Made by a program: the position numbers and the translations under genes. Positions 43,392 through 51,627 of a stretch of 64,000 bases of DNA are shown one piece after another. The notes under the pieces are model-generated. The model was not told the origin of the DNA. It did not search any database and saw nothing but the letters and a program-made list of their open reading frames with translations. The DNA comes from Glycomyces sp040645615. GTDB taxonomy: Bacteria > Actinomycetota > Actinomycetes > Mycobacteriales > Micromonosporaceae. Numbering within the stretch: the first letter of the stretch is position 1; the number at the start of each line of letters is the position of its first letter. Location: contig NZ_JBEYYO010000003.1 of the NCBI RefSeq assembly GCF_040645615.1, positions 62,001 to 126,000 of the forward strand. Reading direction: 5' to 3'.

Positions 43392-44538
43392 CGCCCCGCT
43401 GCTGAAGCTCTCGGGCCTGGAGCAGGTCTTCGACACCAAACGGGGCCCCGTCCCCGCCGTCGGCGGCGTGGACCTGGAAGTCAAGCCCGGCAAGGTCCTG
43501 TGCCTGGTCGGCGAGTCCGGCTGCGGCAAGACCACCACCGCGCGCGCCGCGGCCGGCCTGACCCGCCCCACCTCGGGCAGCGTCGAGTTCCGCGGCAAGG
43601 ACATCAACGCGATGAACTCCGCCGACCGCCTGGCCTACCGAAGGGCCGTCCAGTACATCCACCAGGACCCGTACGCGGCCCTCAACCCCACCCGCACGGT
43701 CTTCTCGACCCTCTCGGCCGGGCTCAAGCGGGCCGGGATCGTCAAGAACCGCGAGGAGGCGCGCGCGAAGTCCGCCGAGCTGCTCCAGCTCGTCGAGCTC
43801 ACCCCGCCGGAGTCCTACCTGGACTCCTACCCGCACCAGCTCTCCGGCGGCCAGCGCCAGAGGGTCAACGTGGCCCGCTCGCTGGCGCTCAACCCCGAGC
43901 TGCTCATCTGCGACGAGTCGACCTCCATGCTGGACGTGTCGATCCGGGTGAGCCTGCTCAACACCCTCGGTCGCCTCCGCGACGACCTCAACGTCGGGTT
44001 CCTGTTCATCACCCACGACCTCGCCGTCGCGAAGTACTTCGCGTGGGACGGGGAGATCGCGGTGATGTACCTGGGGAAGGTCGTCGAGCACGGCCCCACC
44101 CCCGAGGTCATCGGGAACCCGCAGCACCCGTACACCAAGGCCCTCATCGGCGCGGTGTGCGAGCCGGATCCGGACCTGGCCAAGGCCAACCGTTCTGCCC
44201 AGCAGCTGCGGTCGGCCGAGATCCCCAGCCTCACGGACCTGCCCACCGGGTGCGCCTTCCACCCGCGCTGCCCGGCCTTCGAGCCCGGGCTGTGCGACTC
44301 GGCCGCGCCGACGCTGCAAACCGCCGACGTCTCGGCCAACGGAACTCCGGTCCGCAAGGGCCGGCGCGTGTCCTGCCACGTGGTCGCTCGCGACCTGGGG
44401 CGGGGCCGACCGGTCGCCGGAGGTCCTGGGGCTCTCGACCAGACACTGACCTTCGACGCCGTACCCGGCTCGCGGCGCGTATCGCCGCAGCCGACGGACG
44501 ATCCACCAACCCCTCGGGGAGCTGCATGGTCGGCCTGA
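43384..44538 (+). CDS. Peptide-type ABC transporter ATPase 2 (DppF-like)
   Basis: 384 residues, ATG 43384 inside the end of the previous gene. Walker A GESGCGKTTTA, Q-loop IHQDPYAALNP, signature LSGGQRQRVNVARSLA, Walker B LLICDESTSMLD and FITHDLAVAKYFA. The usual CAFHPRCP extension is followed by about 60 extra Arg/Pro-rich residues, and the gene overlaps the small membrane-peptide gene by 13 bp. Forms the ATPase pair with the previous gene. Confidence 0.9.
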   Translation: MSDAPLLKLSGLEQVFDTKRGPVPAVGGVDLEVKPGKVLCLVGESGCGKTTTARAAAGLTRPTSGSVEFRGKDINAMNSADRLAYRRAVQYIHQDPYAALNPTRTVFSTLSAGLKRAGIVKNREEARAKSAELLQLVELTPPESYLDSYPHQLSGGQRQRVNVARSLALNPELLICDESTSMLDVSIRVSLLNTLGRLRDDLNVGFLFITHDLAVAKYFAWDGEIAVMYLGKVVEHGPTPEVIGNPQHPYTKALIGAVCEPDPDLAKANRSAQQLRSAEIPSLTDLPTGCAFHPRCPAFEPGLCDSAAPTLQTADVSANGTPVRKGRRVSCHVVARDLGRGRPVAGGPGALDQTLTFDAVPGSRRVSPQPTDDPPTPRGAAWSA

Positions 44539-44714
44539 TCGCCCGAACGGGGCTGGCGGCGGGGGTCCTCCTGACCCTGGCCGCCTCGCTCCTCCTGCTG
44601 TCCCTACCCAAGGGAAGCCCGGAGTTCGCCATCACCATCTGGACGGCGGCGCTCGGCGGTTTCCTGATCCTCATCTCGATCACTGCCATTTTTATTGAAA
44701 GGAAGCGGCGATGA
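44526..44714 (+). CDS. 62-residue membrane peptide in the peptide-transporter operon
   Basis: ATG 44526 with GGGGAG six bases upstream; stop overlaps the next start (ATGA). Two hydrophobic helices (about 8-26 and 35-56) joined by LPKGSPEFAIT, ending IERKRR, so both ends should face the cytoplasm. It has no match I know. Its overlaps with both neighbours and good RBS make it a real gene more than a chance frame. It may be an accessory subunit of the importer (inference). Confidence 0.65.
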   Translation: MVGLIARTGLAAGVLLTLAASLLLLSLPKGSPEFAITIWTAALGGFLILISITAIFIERKRR

Positions 44715-46498
44715 CCTCTCAGCAATTCGAGCTGAGCCGACGCAAGCTCATGCAGGCGGTCGGCATCGGAGCCGGCGCCGTGGCCACGACCAGTGTGCTC
44801 GGCGCCTGCCAGGCCGGCGGTTCGGACGATGAAGCCGCAGGCGGCAAATTCATCTACGTGTACCCGTTCGACATCACCACGCAGCACTACAACGCGGCCA
44901 TCAACAACGCCGCGCTGCTGACCTCGGCGCCTGTCGCGGAGCTGTTCATCCCGCGTCCGGGCATCCTGAACTGGGAGACCCAGGAATGGATCCCGCAGCT
45001 GGCCGAGTCGATCGAGCTGGCCGAGACCACGCTGACGATCAAGCTGCGTTCGGGTATCAAGTGGACCGACGGCAACGACCTCACCGCGAAGGACGTCGTC
45101 GGCACCATCTACCTCCAGAAGCTCAACGCCGCTCAGGGCACCGTGGGCTGGGACCAGCTCGTCTCGGCGACCGCCGACGACGACACCACCGTCACCGTCA
45201 CCTACTCGTCGGTGTTCCCCGGCGTCGAGCACGGTGCCGTCAAGGCCCAGGTCATGCCGCACGCCCGCTACGGCGAGTGGATGGACGAGGCCGAGCAGCT
45301 GGTGCTGGCCGGCGTGGTCCAGGGCGACGCCGAGCAGTCGGCGCTGTCGGAGAAGATCGCGGCCGAGGACTTCCTGGACGCCGAGGGCGGGTTCATCACC
45401 TGCGGCGCCTACAAGTTCGACAAGATCGGCGAGACCGTGGTGACGTTCTCGATCCACGAGGACGGCCTGTTCGCCGACAAGGTCAAGTTCGGCACCATCG
45501 AGGTCCAGAAGGGCGACAACGCCGCTTCTGTGCAGTTCCTGCTGGCCAACGAGGTCGACTACTCGACCCAGGTGCTGGGCGCGACCGACCGGTCGAGCAT
45601 CGCCGGCGTCGAGGGCCTCGTGGAGCTGTCGACCCCCGGTTACGACGGCATCGGCCTGATGCTGAACCAGGCCCGGTTCCCCGAGTTCGCCGACGTGCGG
45701 GTGCGCAAGGCGTTCCAGTACATCTTCGACACCGAGTCCATCGGCGAGATCGCGAAGGGCGCGGGCGGCTACTACATCCCCTCGACCTACACCGGTCTGC
45801 CGGACCCGCACGCCGAGGGCCTGTTCGACGACGTGACGCTGGAGTACTACTCCACCGACCACGCCAAGGCCGAGGCGCTGCTGACCGAGGCGGGCTGGGA
45901 GAAGGAGTCCGACGGCTGGCACAAGCCGGACGGGGACCTCGCCGAGTACACCATCATCGGCGTCGAGGGCTGGACCGACTTCACCCTCTCGGGCGAGCAG
46001 GCCGCGAACCAGCTCAAGGAGTTCGGCCTGGCCGTGTCCTACGCGAACGTCCCCGAGGACAACCCGTGGGGCATCTGGGGCTCGGGCGACTTCGACATCG
46101 CCGTGCGCCAGTGGGCCAACCCGTTCGTGCCTTACGTCTACGGCTCGTGGCAGATGACCTGGTTCACCGACAACTCGCTGACCGCCGACAACATGGGCAT
46201 GGGCCTGCCGATCGACGCCGTCGAGACCGAGACCCAGGGCACCGTGAACATCGACGACCTCTACCTCGCGTCCCAGCAGGGCACCGAGGAGGAGCAGGCC
46301 GCGGCGAACAAGACGCTGGGGATCGTGTTCAACGAGACCCTGCCGCGTCTGCCGCTGTTCCTGAACCAGCGTGTCAGCTACGGCATCGAGGGCAAGCGCG
46401 TCAAGACGGTCGACCCGGGCTCCTACGAGCTCAACGACATCTTCTTCGACAACCCGATCATGGTCCGCATCCTCGAAGGCGGCATCGAGCCCGTCTAG
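44711..46498 (+). CDS. Family 5 extracellular solute-binding lipoprotein, Tat-exported
   Basis: 595 residues. Tat signal S-R-R-K-L-M (residues 9-14) followed by a hydrophobic stretch and lipobox VLGAC with Cys 33, so a Tat-exported lipoprotein that captures substrate for the permease/ATPase set upstream. Family 5 features: LAESIELAETTLTIKLRSGIKWTDGNDLTAKDV and the FADVRVRKAFQYIFD segment. Acidic mature protein. It is last in the operon, whereas binding-protein genes often come first. Substrate (peptide, metal chelate or sugar) not decidable. Confidence 0.9.
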   Translation: MTSQQFELSRRKLMQAVGIGAGAVATTSVLGACQAGGSDDEAAGGKFIYVYPFDITTQHYNAAINNAALLTSAPVAELFIPRPGILNWETQEWIPQLAESIELAETTLTIKLRSGIKWTDGNDLTAKDVVGTIYLQKLNAAQGTVGWDQLVSATADDDTTVTVTYSSVFPGVEHGAVKAQVMPHARYGEWMDEAEQLVLAGVVQGDAEQSALSEKIAAEDFLDAEGGFITCGAYKFDKIGETVVTFSIHEDGLFADKVKFGTIEVQKGDNAASVQFLLANEVDYSTQVLGATDRSSIAGVEGLVELSTPGYDGIGLMLNQARFPEFADVRVRKAFQYIFDTESIGEIAKGAGGYYIPSTYTGLPDPHAEGLFDDVTLEYYSTDHAKAEALLTEAGWEKESDGWHKPDGDLAEYTIIGVEGWTDFTLSGEQAANQLKEFGLAVSYANVPEDNPWGIWGSGDFDIAVRQWANPFVPYVYGSWQMTWFTDNSLTADNMGMGLPIDAVETETQGTVNIDDLYLASQQGTEEEQAAANKTLGIVFNETLPRLPLFLNQRVSYGIEGKRVKTVDPGSYELNDIFFDNPIMVRILEGGIEPV

Positions 46499-46514
46499 GG
46501 CCAACCGTGATCGC

Positions 46515-46546
46515 GCCCCCTGGAGACGCTGCTCGCTCCAGGGGGC
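46515..46546 (+). terminator. First terminator hairpin after the peptide-transporter operon
   Basis: Perfect 11-bp stem GCCCCCTGGAG (46515-46525), 10-base loop, arm 46536-46546, 16 bases past the stop. Confidence 0.75.
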
Positions 46547-46624
46547 CGCAAGAACTCGGCGGAGGAATCCCGATTCCCCCGCTGCCGCGCACGACCGAGG
46601 CGGGTCAGCGCGGCTTACGAGAGA

Positions 46625-46663
46625 AGAAGGGCCCCGGCCGGAAACCCCGACCGGGGCCCTTCT
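46625..46663. terminator. Second terminator hairpin
   Basis: Perfect 13-bp stem AGAAGGGCCCCGG (46625-46637) with 46651-46663. The arm starts like the terminator at 60371-60401. Confidence 0.8.
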
Positions 46664-46701
46664 GCGTGCCCGGATCATCCGGGTGCGACCCGGGTATGAC
46701 C

Positions 46702-46732
46702 GAGGGCCCCTCCGCGGTGCGGTGGGGCCCTC
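46702..46732 (-). terminator. Third hairpin, terminator of pknB
   Basis: GAGGGCCCC (46702-46710), 13-base loop, GGGGCCCTC (46724-46732), 11 bases beyond the pknB stop. With the other two it gives three hairpins in 245 bp between convergent operons. Confidence 0.7.
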
Positions 46733-46743
46733 AGGGGGTTTGG

Positions 46744-48639
46744 TTAACCTTCTTCGCAGTTCGGGTCGAGCGGCGGGCAGGTGTCGGTCGGCGTGGTGTC
46801 GTCGCCGCCGCCTCCGCCGTCGTCTTCGGCCTGGGTGATGGTGATGGACGAGCCGGGCGCCACCGCGGTGCCGCTGGTGAGTTCGCCGTTGTCGCCCGCG
46901 ACCGAGAGGATGGCCACGGCGTCGGGCTCGCCGTCGTAGGTGACGTTGAGGCCCGCGGCGGTGAGGGTGTTCGCGAGGTCCTGCGGGGTCGTCTCGGCGT
47001 CCCACTGGACCACGATGCCCTTGACCGTGATCTTGACCGTGCTGCCTTCCGAGACGACCGACGTTCCGCCCGGGTCCTGCTCGTAGACCACGCCGACCGT
47101 AGTGCCGCCGCCGCCGTATTGCACGTCGACGTTGAAGCCGGAGTTCTCGAGGGTCTGGATCGCGGTGTCGGTGGCCATGCCGAACACGTTGGGGACGCTC
47201 ACTTGACCACCGGCGGAGACGTAGAGCGTGACCTCATGCTTGGCATCGACCACTTCGCCGCCCTCGGGGTCCTGCCTCAGAACGATCCCGGCCGCTTCGG
47301 TGCTGGACTCCTCAACGATCTTCACATTGAGGTTCTGATCTTCGAGTGTCGCTTTCGCCTCATCGACGGGATCGCCTTCGACGTCTTCGACCGTGACCTG
47401 GTCGGGTGCGGTCACCACGGTGATCGTGACCTCGGTGCCCTGCTCGATCTCCTGGCCCTGCTGCGGGTTCTGGTCCGTGACCGTGCCGATCGTCTCGTCG
47501 TTCGGGTCGTCGGTCTGGACGTATTCGGGGATCACCTCGAGGTTCTCGGCCTCCAACAGCGTCGTGGCCTCCTCCTCGGTCTTGCCGATCACCTCCGGCA
47601 CCGTGACCAAGTCGGGCGCGTTGATCATCCGCATGATCCCCCACGAGGCCGCCGTGACCGCGACCAGCGCGAGGACCACCCCGAGCGCGATGAGCCAAGG
47701 CTTGCGCTTGCTCGTCTGGGTCGCGATCGGCTTGATCGGGGCGGTCGTGTCGGCGTTGATCAGCTGGGTGCGCGCCTCGGCGCTCATGACCGCGGGGGCC
47801 GAGACCGACTGGCCCCTCGCGGCGCGCAGGAGGTCCTCCCGCATCGCGCCCGCCGAGGGGTAGCGGTTGTCGGGGTTCTTGGCGAGGGCCTTCATGATCA
47901 CGGCGTCCACAGAGGCCGGGACGGCCGGGTTGAGCTCCGAAGGCGGCCGGGCCTCCTCGCGCACATGCTGATACGCCACGGAAACCGGGTTGTCGCCGGT
48001 GAACGGCGGGTGCCCCACGAGCAGTTCGTAGAGCACGCAGCCGACCGCGTACACATCGGACCGGGCGTCCACGGTCTCGCCGCGGGCCTGCTCGGGCGAG
48101 AGGTACTGCGCGGTGCCGATGACCGCGCTGGTCTGGGTCATGGTGGCCTGGTTGGAGGCCAGGGCCCGGGCGATCCCGAAGTCCATGACCTTGACCTGGT
48201 TGGTGTCCGAGAGCATCACGTTGCCGGGCTTGACGTCTCGGTGGATGATGTGGTGCTTGTGGCTGAAGTCCAGGGCCGAGCACATGTCGGCCACGACTTC
48301 GCAGGCCACCGAGGGGTCGAAGCGGCCCTCGGCGAGCAGGACCTCTTTCAAAGTGCGGCCGTTGACGTACTCCATCACCATGTACGGGATGCCGCCGTCT
48401 TCGCCGGTGTCGAACACGGCCACGATGTTGGGGTGGTTGAGCGAGGCGGAGTTCTGGGCCTCGCGCTGGAAGCGGATGAGGAACGACTCGTCACGAGACA
48501 GGTCGGCTCGCAGCAGCTTCACCGCGACGTCGCGGCCGAGCCTGAGGTCGCGACCGCGGTGGACTTCCGCCATCCCGCCGTAGCCGACGACCTCGCCGAT
48601 CTCGTATCTGCCGCCGAGCAGGCGGGGCTCTGTCGTCAT
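46744..48639 (-). CDS. pknB: Serine/threonine protein kinase PknB with PASTA domains
   Basis: 631 residues. Kinase domain ~10-275: Gly loop VVGYGGMAEV, Lys41, HRDVKPGN (Asp135), DFG 153-155, activation-loop T168 and T170 in TMTQTSAVIG as in mycobacterial PknB. One membrane helix (~300-322), then four PASTA repeats of which the first three are clear (VTVPEVIG, VTVEDVEG, VSVPNVFG) and the fourth divergent. PASTA domains sense muropeptides or lipid II and tune wall growth. The tail ends DTCPPLDPNCEEG, an extracytoplasmic Cys pair. Confidence 0.96.
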   Translation of the reverse strand: MTTEPRLLGGRYEIGEVVGYGGMAEVHRGRDLRLGRDVAVKLLRADLSRDESFLIRFQREAQNSASLNHPNIVAVFDTGEDGGIPYMVMEYVNGRTLKEVLLAEGRFDPSVACEVVADMCSALDFSHKHHIIHRDVKPGNVMLSDTNQVKVMDFGIARALASNQATMTQTSAVIGTAQYLSPEQARGETVDARSDVYAVGCVLYELLVGHPPFTGDNPVSVAYQHVREEARPPSELNPAVPASVDAVIMKALAKNPDNRYPSAGAMREDLLRAARGQSVSAPAVMSAEARTQLINADTTAPIKPIATQTSKRKPWLIALGVVLALVAVTAASWGIMRMINAPDLVTVPEVIGKTEEEATTLLEAENLEVIPEYVQTDDPNDETIGTVTDQNPQQGQEIEQGTEVTITVVTAPDQVTVEDVEGDPVDEAKATLEDQNLNVKIVEESSTEAAGIVLRQDPEGGEVVDAKHEVTLYVSAGGQVSVPNVFGMATDTAIQTLENSGFNVDVQYGGGGTTVGVVYEQDPGGTSVVSEGSTVKITVKGIVVQWDAETTPQDLANTLTAAGLNVTYDGEPDAVAILSVAGDNGELTSGTAVAPGSSITITQAEDDGGGGGDDTTPTDTCPPLDPNCEEG

Positions 48640-48712
48640 CGCGTTTTACGTCCTCGTGTTCCGTTCATCGCGGCTTGATTCTAATCGCTGCGGCAGGCCC
48701 GAAAGCCCGCTA

Positions 48713-49993
48713 TCAATCACAGTTGTCTTGGAGCTTGCAGGTCAGGTTGCCCATGCTCGGCATCTCGCCGCCAGTGCGGTCGGGGTCTTCGGATTCGCCG
48801 GTCTGATCAGGCGTTTCGTTCTCGTCGGCGGTGGCGGTCTCGCTCGTGCCGGGGTCGTCGGTCTGGCCGCCGTTCCCCGGCTGGCCGCCGCCGTTGTACA
48901 TGTTGAGGAGTATCAACACCATAGCCCCGGCCACCACCAGAGCGCCGACGCCCGCGAGGACCTTGAGCAGGGTCTTGTTCGTGCCTTGCGGATTGGACGG
49001 CGCGGGAGCCGGAGGGGCTCCCAGGTTGATGCCGGGACCTTGCGGCGGTCCGGGAGGAGCCGTCAGGGGATCGGCCACGCCCGCGGGCGGGCCGCCCATC
49101 GCCACCATGCCCGCCCGCTGGGGCAGGGCCCCGGCCGGTGGCATCACGGAGGTCGCGGGCGGCGCGTCGACCGCGACGCGGGCCGCCCCGGCCATCTCGC
49201 CGCCGGTGGCGAAGCGCCGCATCGGGTCCTTGGTCATCGAGCGCTCCACGAAGGCCCGCACGCCCGGCGGGATGTCCTGCGGCAGCGGCGGCGCGGGGGT
49301 CCTCACGTGGTGGAGCGCCAGCTCGATGGGGTTCTCGGCCTGGAAGGGCCGCTGCCCGGTGAGGCCGTGGAAGGCCACCACGCCGAGCGAGTACATGTCG
49401 GAGGCGGGCAGCACGCCGGTGCCTTCGGCCTGCTCGGGGGCGATGTAGGAGGCCGTGCCCATGACCGCGCCGGTCTGGGTGAGGTCGCCCGAGGCGCCCG
49501 AGCGGGCGATCCCGAAGTCGGTGAGCACGGCCTGGCCGTCGCTCTCGCGCACCAGGATGTTCCCGGGTTTGATGTCGCGGTGGATGACGCCGCGGTCGTG
49601 GGCGTGCTGGAGCGCCTCGGCGGTGGCGGCGATGATCGGCATGAGCTCGCGGGCGTCGATGCGTCCGCGTTCGGTGATGAGCTCGGCCAGGGACTTGCCC
49701 TGCACGAACTCCATCACCAGGTAGGCGGTGCTGTCGCCGCTGGGCAGGTCGGCGTTGCCGAAGTCGTGGACGTTGACGATGTGGGGGTGGGTGAGGGAGG
49801 CCACGGTCTTGGCCTCGGCGGCGAAGCGCTTCTCGAAGCCGGGCTCGCTCAACAGCGAGGGGAGCATGGCCTTGAGGGCCACGGTGCGTTCGAGGACGGT
49901 GTCCTCGGCACGCCAGACCTCGCCCATGCCGCCCACGGCAATGCGTTCGCGCAGGCGATAGCGTTGCCCGAGGAGCATTTCGGGGCTCAACAC
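48713..49993 (-). CDS. pknA: Serine/threonine protein kinase PknA
   Basis: 426 residues from GTG 49993 (RBS GAGGAG). Kinase domain: IAVGGMGEVW, Lys41, HRDIKPGN (Asp140), DFG 159-161, activation-loop T172/T174 in LTQTGAVMG. A Pro-rich juxtamembrane stretch (~275-345), one helix (LLKVLAGVGALVVAGAMVLILL) and a short acidic extracytoplasmic tail without PASTA, ending TCKLQDNC. PknA and PknB together phosphorylate division and wall enzymes. No trpG or crgA beside pknB, unlike mycobacteria. Confidence 0.95.
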   Translation of the reverse strand: MLSPEMLLGQRYRLRERIAVGGMGEVWRAEDTVLERTVALKAMLPSLLSEPGFEKRFAAEAKTVASLTHPHIVNVHDFGNADLPSGDSTAYLVMEFVQGKSLAELITERGRIDARELMPIIAATAEALQHAHDRGVIHRDIKPGNILVRESDGQAVLTDFGIARSGASGDLTQTGAVMGTASYIAPEQAEGTGVLPASDMYSLGVVAFHGLTGQRPFQAENPIELALHHVRTPAPPLPQDIPPGVRAFVERSMTKDPMRRFATGGEMAGAARVAVDAPPATSVMPPAGALPQRAGMVAMGGPPAGVADPLTAPPGPPQGPGINLGAPPAPAPSNPQGTNKTLLKVLAGVGALVVAGAMVLILLNMYNGGGQPGNGGQTDDPGTSETATADENETPDQTGESEDPDRTGGEMPSMGNLTCKLQDNCD

Positions 49994-50160
49994 GGCGTCT
50001 CCTCATTTCTTTGGGGCGGATCGGCTCCGGGGTCGACGCTTCAGTCTACTGTCAGGCCGCCTGGCGTCGACGCTGTCGATCCGTCTCCGCAGATCCACGT
50101 CCGAGCGGGGGTTTCGGTTGCCGTTTCAGAGGATCGTGAGGAAATCGTGTCCTAGTGGGG

Positions 50161-51627
50161 TCAGTCTCCCGAGCCCTCCAAGACCGTGCGCATGAGGTCG
50201 CCTGAGATGTCGGCGGCCTTCGAGGAGGCCCCGTCGCCGTAGGAGTCGAGGAACACCGCGACGGCGACGGCCGGTTCGCCGTCGTCGTCCATGGCCCAGC
50301 CGTGGAACCAGCCGTGGTCGGGCTCGACGTTGTCGCGCGAGTCCGAGTGCTCGGCCGTCCCGGTCTTGCCGCCCACGGTGTAGCCGCTGATCTGCGCGTT
50401 CTTGCCGGTGCCGTTCTCGACCACGGCCTCCATGATCTTGCGCAGCTCCTCGGCGGTGTCCTTGGAGACCGCGTCGCCCAGGGAGTCCTCGCCGCCCTTC
50501 TGGACGGTCTTGCCCTCGGAGTCGGTGAGATCGGAGATCAGCTGCGGGGCCATGACCTCGCCGTCGTTGGCGATCGCGGCGGCGATCATCGCGTTCTGGA
50601 GCACCGTCTCCTGCACGTCCTGCTGGCCGATGCACGCCTGGGCGCGGAAGGCGTCCTCGGAGAGGTCGCCGGTGATCGAGGCGGTGGTGTTCAGCGGGGT
50701 GGAGAACTCCTCGCCGAACCCGAAGGCCTCGGCCGCGTCCTGGATCTGCTCGGCGCTGAGTTCCTCGACGCACAGCTTCGCGAACGTGGTGTTGCAGGAC
50801 ATCTCGAAGGCCTCTTCGAGCGTGTACCGCTCGTTCGGGCATTGGTTCGAGGAGTTGGTGATGGTGTGGTCGGTGTTCGGCGCCTGGTAGGAGTTCCCGG
50901 CCGGGACCATCGAGTCGGCGTCGCCAAGCCCGGCCTCGATGTACGCGGCGGCCACGATGGTCTTGAACGTGGAGCCGGGCGGGTAGGCGTCGACGCGGGT
51001 GCGGTCGACCGCGGGGCGGTCCTCGTCCTCGTTGACCGCGGTCCAGGCCGGTCCGGCCACGTCGAAGTTGTTGGAGGAGACCTCGGTCGGGTTCCAGCCC
51101 GGGTAGGACGCCTGCGCGAGGATGCGCCCGGTCTGCGGTTCGATCACGACCGCGCCGCCGTGGACGCCGGACTCGGCGAGCAGGTCGTAGGCCTGACGCT
51201 GGAGGTCGGCGTCGAGCGTGGTGATCACGTTCCCGCCGATCTTGCGCTCCTTGAGGATCGTGGCCATGAAGTCGTCGAACGCCAGCAGCGAACTGGTGCC
51301 GTTGAGGAGGCTGTTCTCGGTGTACTCCAGGTTCGAGGCGCCGTAGCTGATCGACTTGAACCCGGTGATGTTCCCGAAGTAGTTCCCCTCGGGGTAGTCC
51401 CGCTTGTAGCCGTAGGTGCCGCCGTCGGTCTCGACCGACTGCGCGATGACCGTGTCACCGGCGTAGATGAAACCGCGCGGGACGGAGTACTCCTCGTTGA
51501 GGGTCCGCGAGTCGGCGATGCGCGCGTAGTCGTCGTGGTGGAAGAAACCCACCCACGTGGCCTGGACGATGAGGGCGCCCAGGAGCAGCAGTGCGATCAC
51601 GCCCGTGCGGCGCAGAGCGGGGTTCAT
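50161..51627 (-). CDS. pbpA: Penicillin-binding protein PbpA (class B transpeptidase)
   Basis: 488 residues. N-terminal membrane anchor (~8-28), dimerisation/pedestal region, then the transpeptidase with SxxK = STFK (S219, K222), SxN = SSN (259-261) and KTGTAEH. It cross-links peptidoglycan during growth or division. ATG overlaps the rodA stop (ATGA), giving the SEDS/PBP pair. Family length is typical for actinobacterial PbpA. Gap of 167 bp to pknA suggests a promoter there. Confidence 0.95.
   Translation of the reverse strand: MNPALRRTGVIALLLLGALIVQATWVGFFHHDDYARIADSRTLNEEYSVPRGFIYAGDTVIAQSVETDGGTYGYKRDYPEGNYFGNITGFKSISYGASNLEYTENSLLNGTSSLLAFDDFMATILKERKIGGNVITTLDADLQRQAYDLLAESGVHGGAVVIEPQTGRILAQASYPGWNPTEVSSNNFDVAGPAWTAVNEDEDRPAVDRTRVDAYPPGSTFKTIVAAAYIEAGLGDADSMVPAGNSYQAPNTDHTITNSSNQCPNERYTLEEAFEMSCNTTFAKLCVEELSAEQIQDAAEAFGFGEEFSTPLNTTASITGDLSEDAFRAQACIGQQDVQETVLQNAMIAAAIANDGEVMAPQLISDLTDSEGKTVQKGGEDSLGDAVSKDTAEELRKIMEAVVENGTGKNAQISGYTVGGKTGTAEHSDSRDNVEPDHGWFHGWAMDDDGEPAVAVAVFLDSYGDGASSKAADISGDLMRTVLEGSGD

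Noticed and set aside
44986..48678. Very long open frame (about 1230 codons) on the plus strand
   Set aside because: It is the shadow of the binding-protein gene and of pknB on the other strand. Long stop-free shadow frames are normal at this GC content; composition is Arg/Gly/His-rich with no domain.
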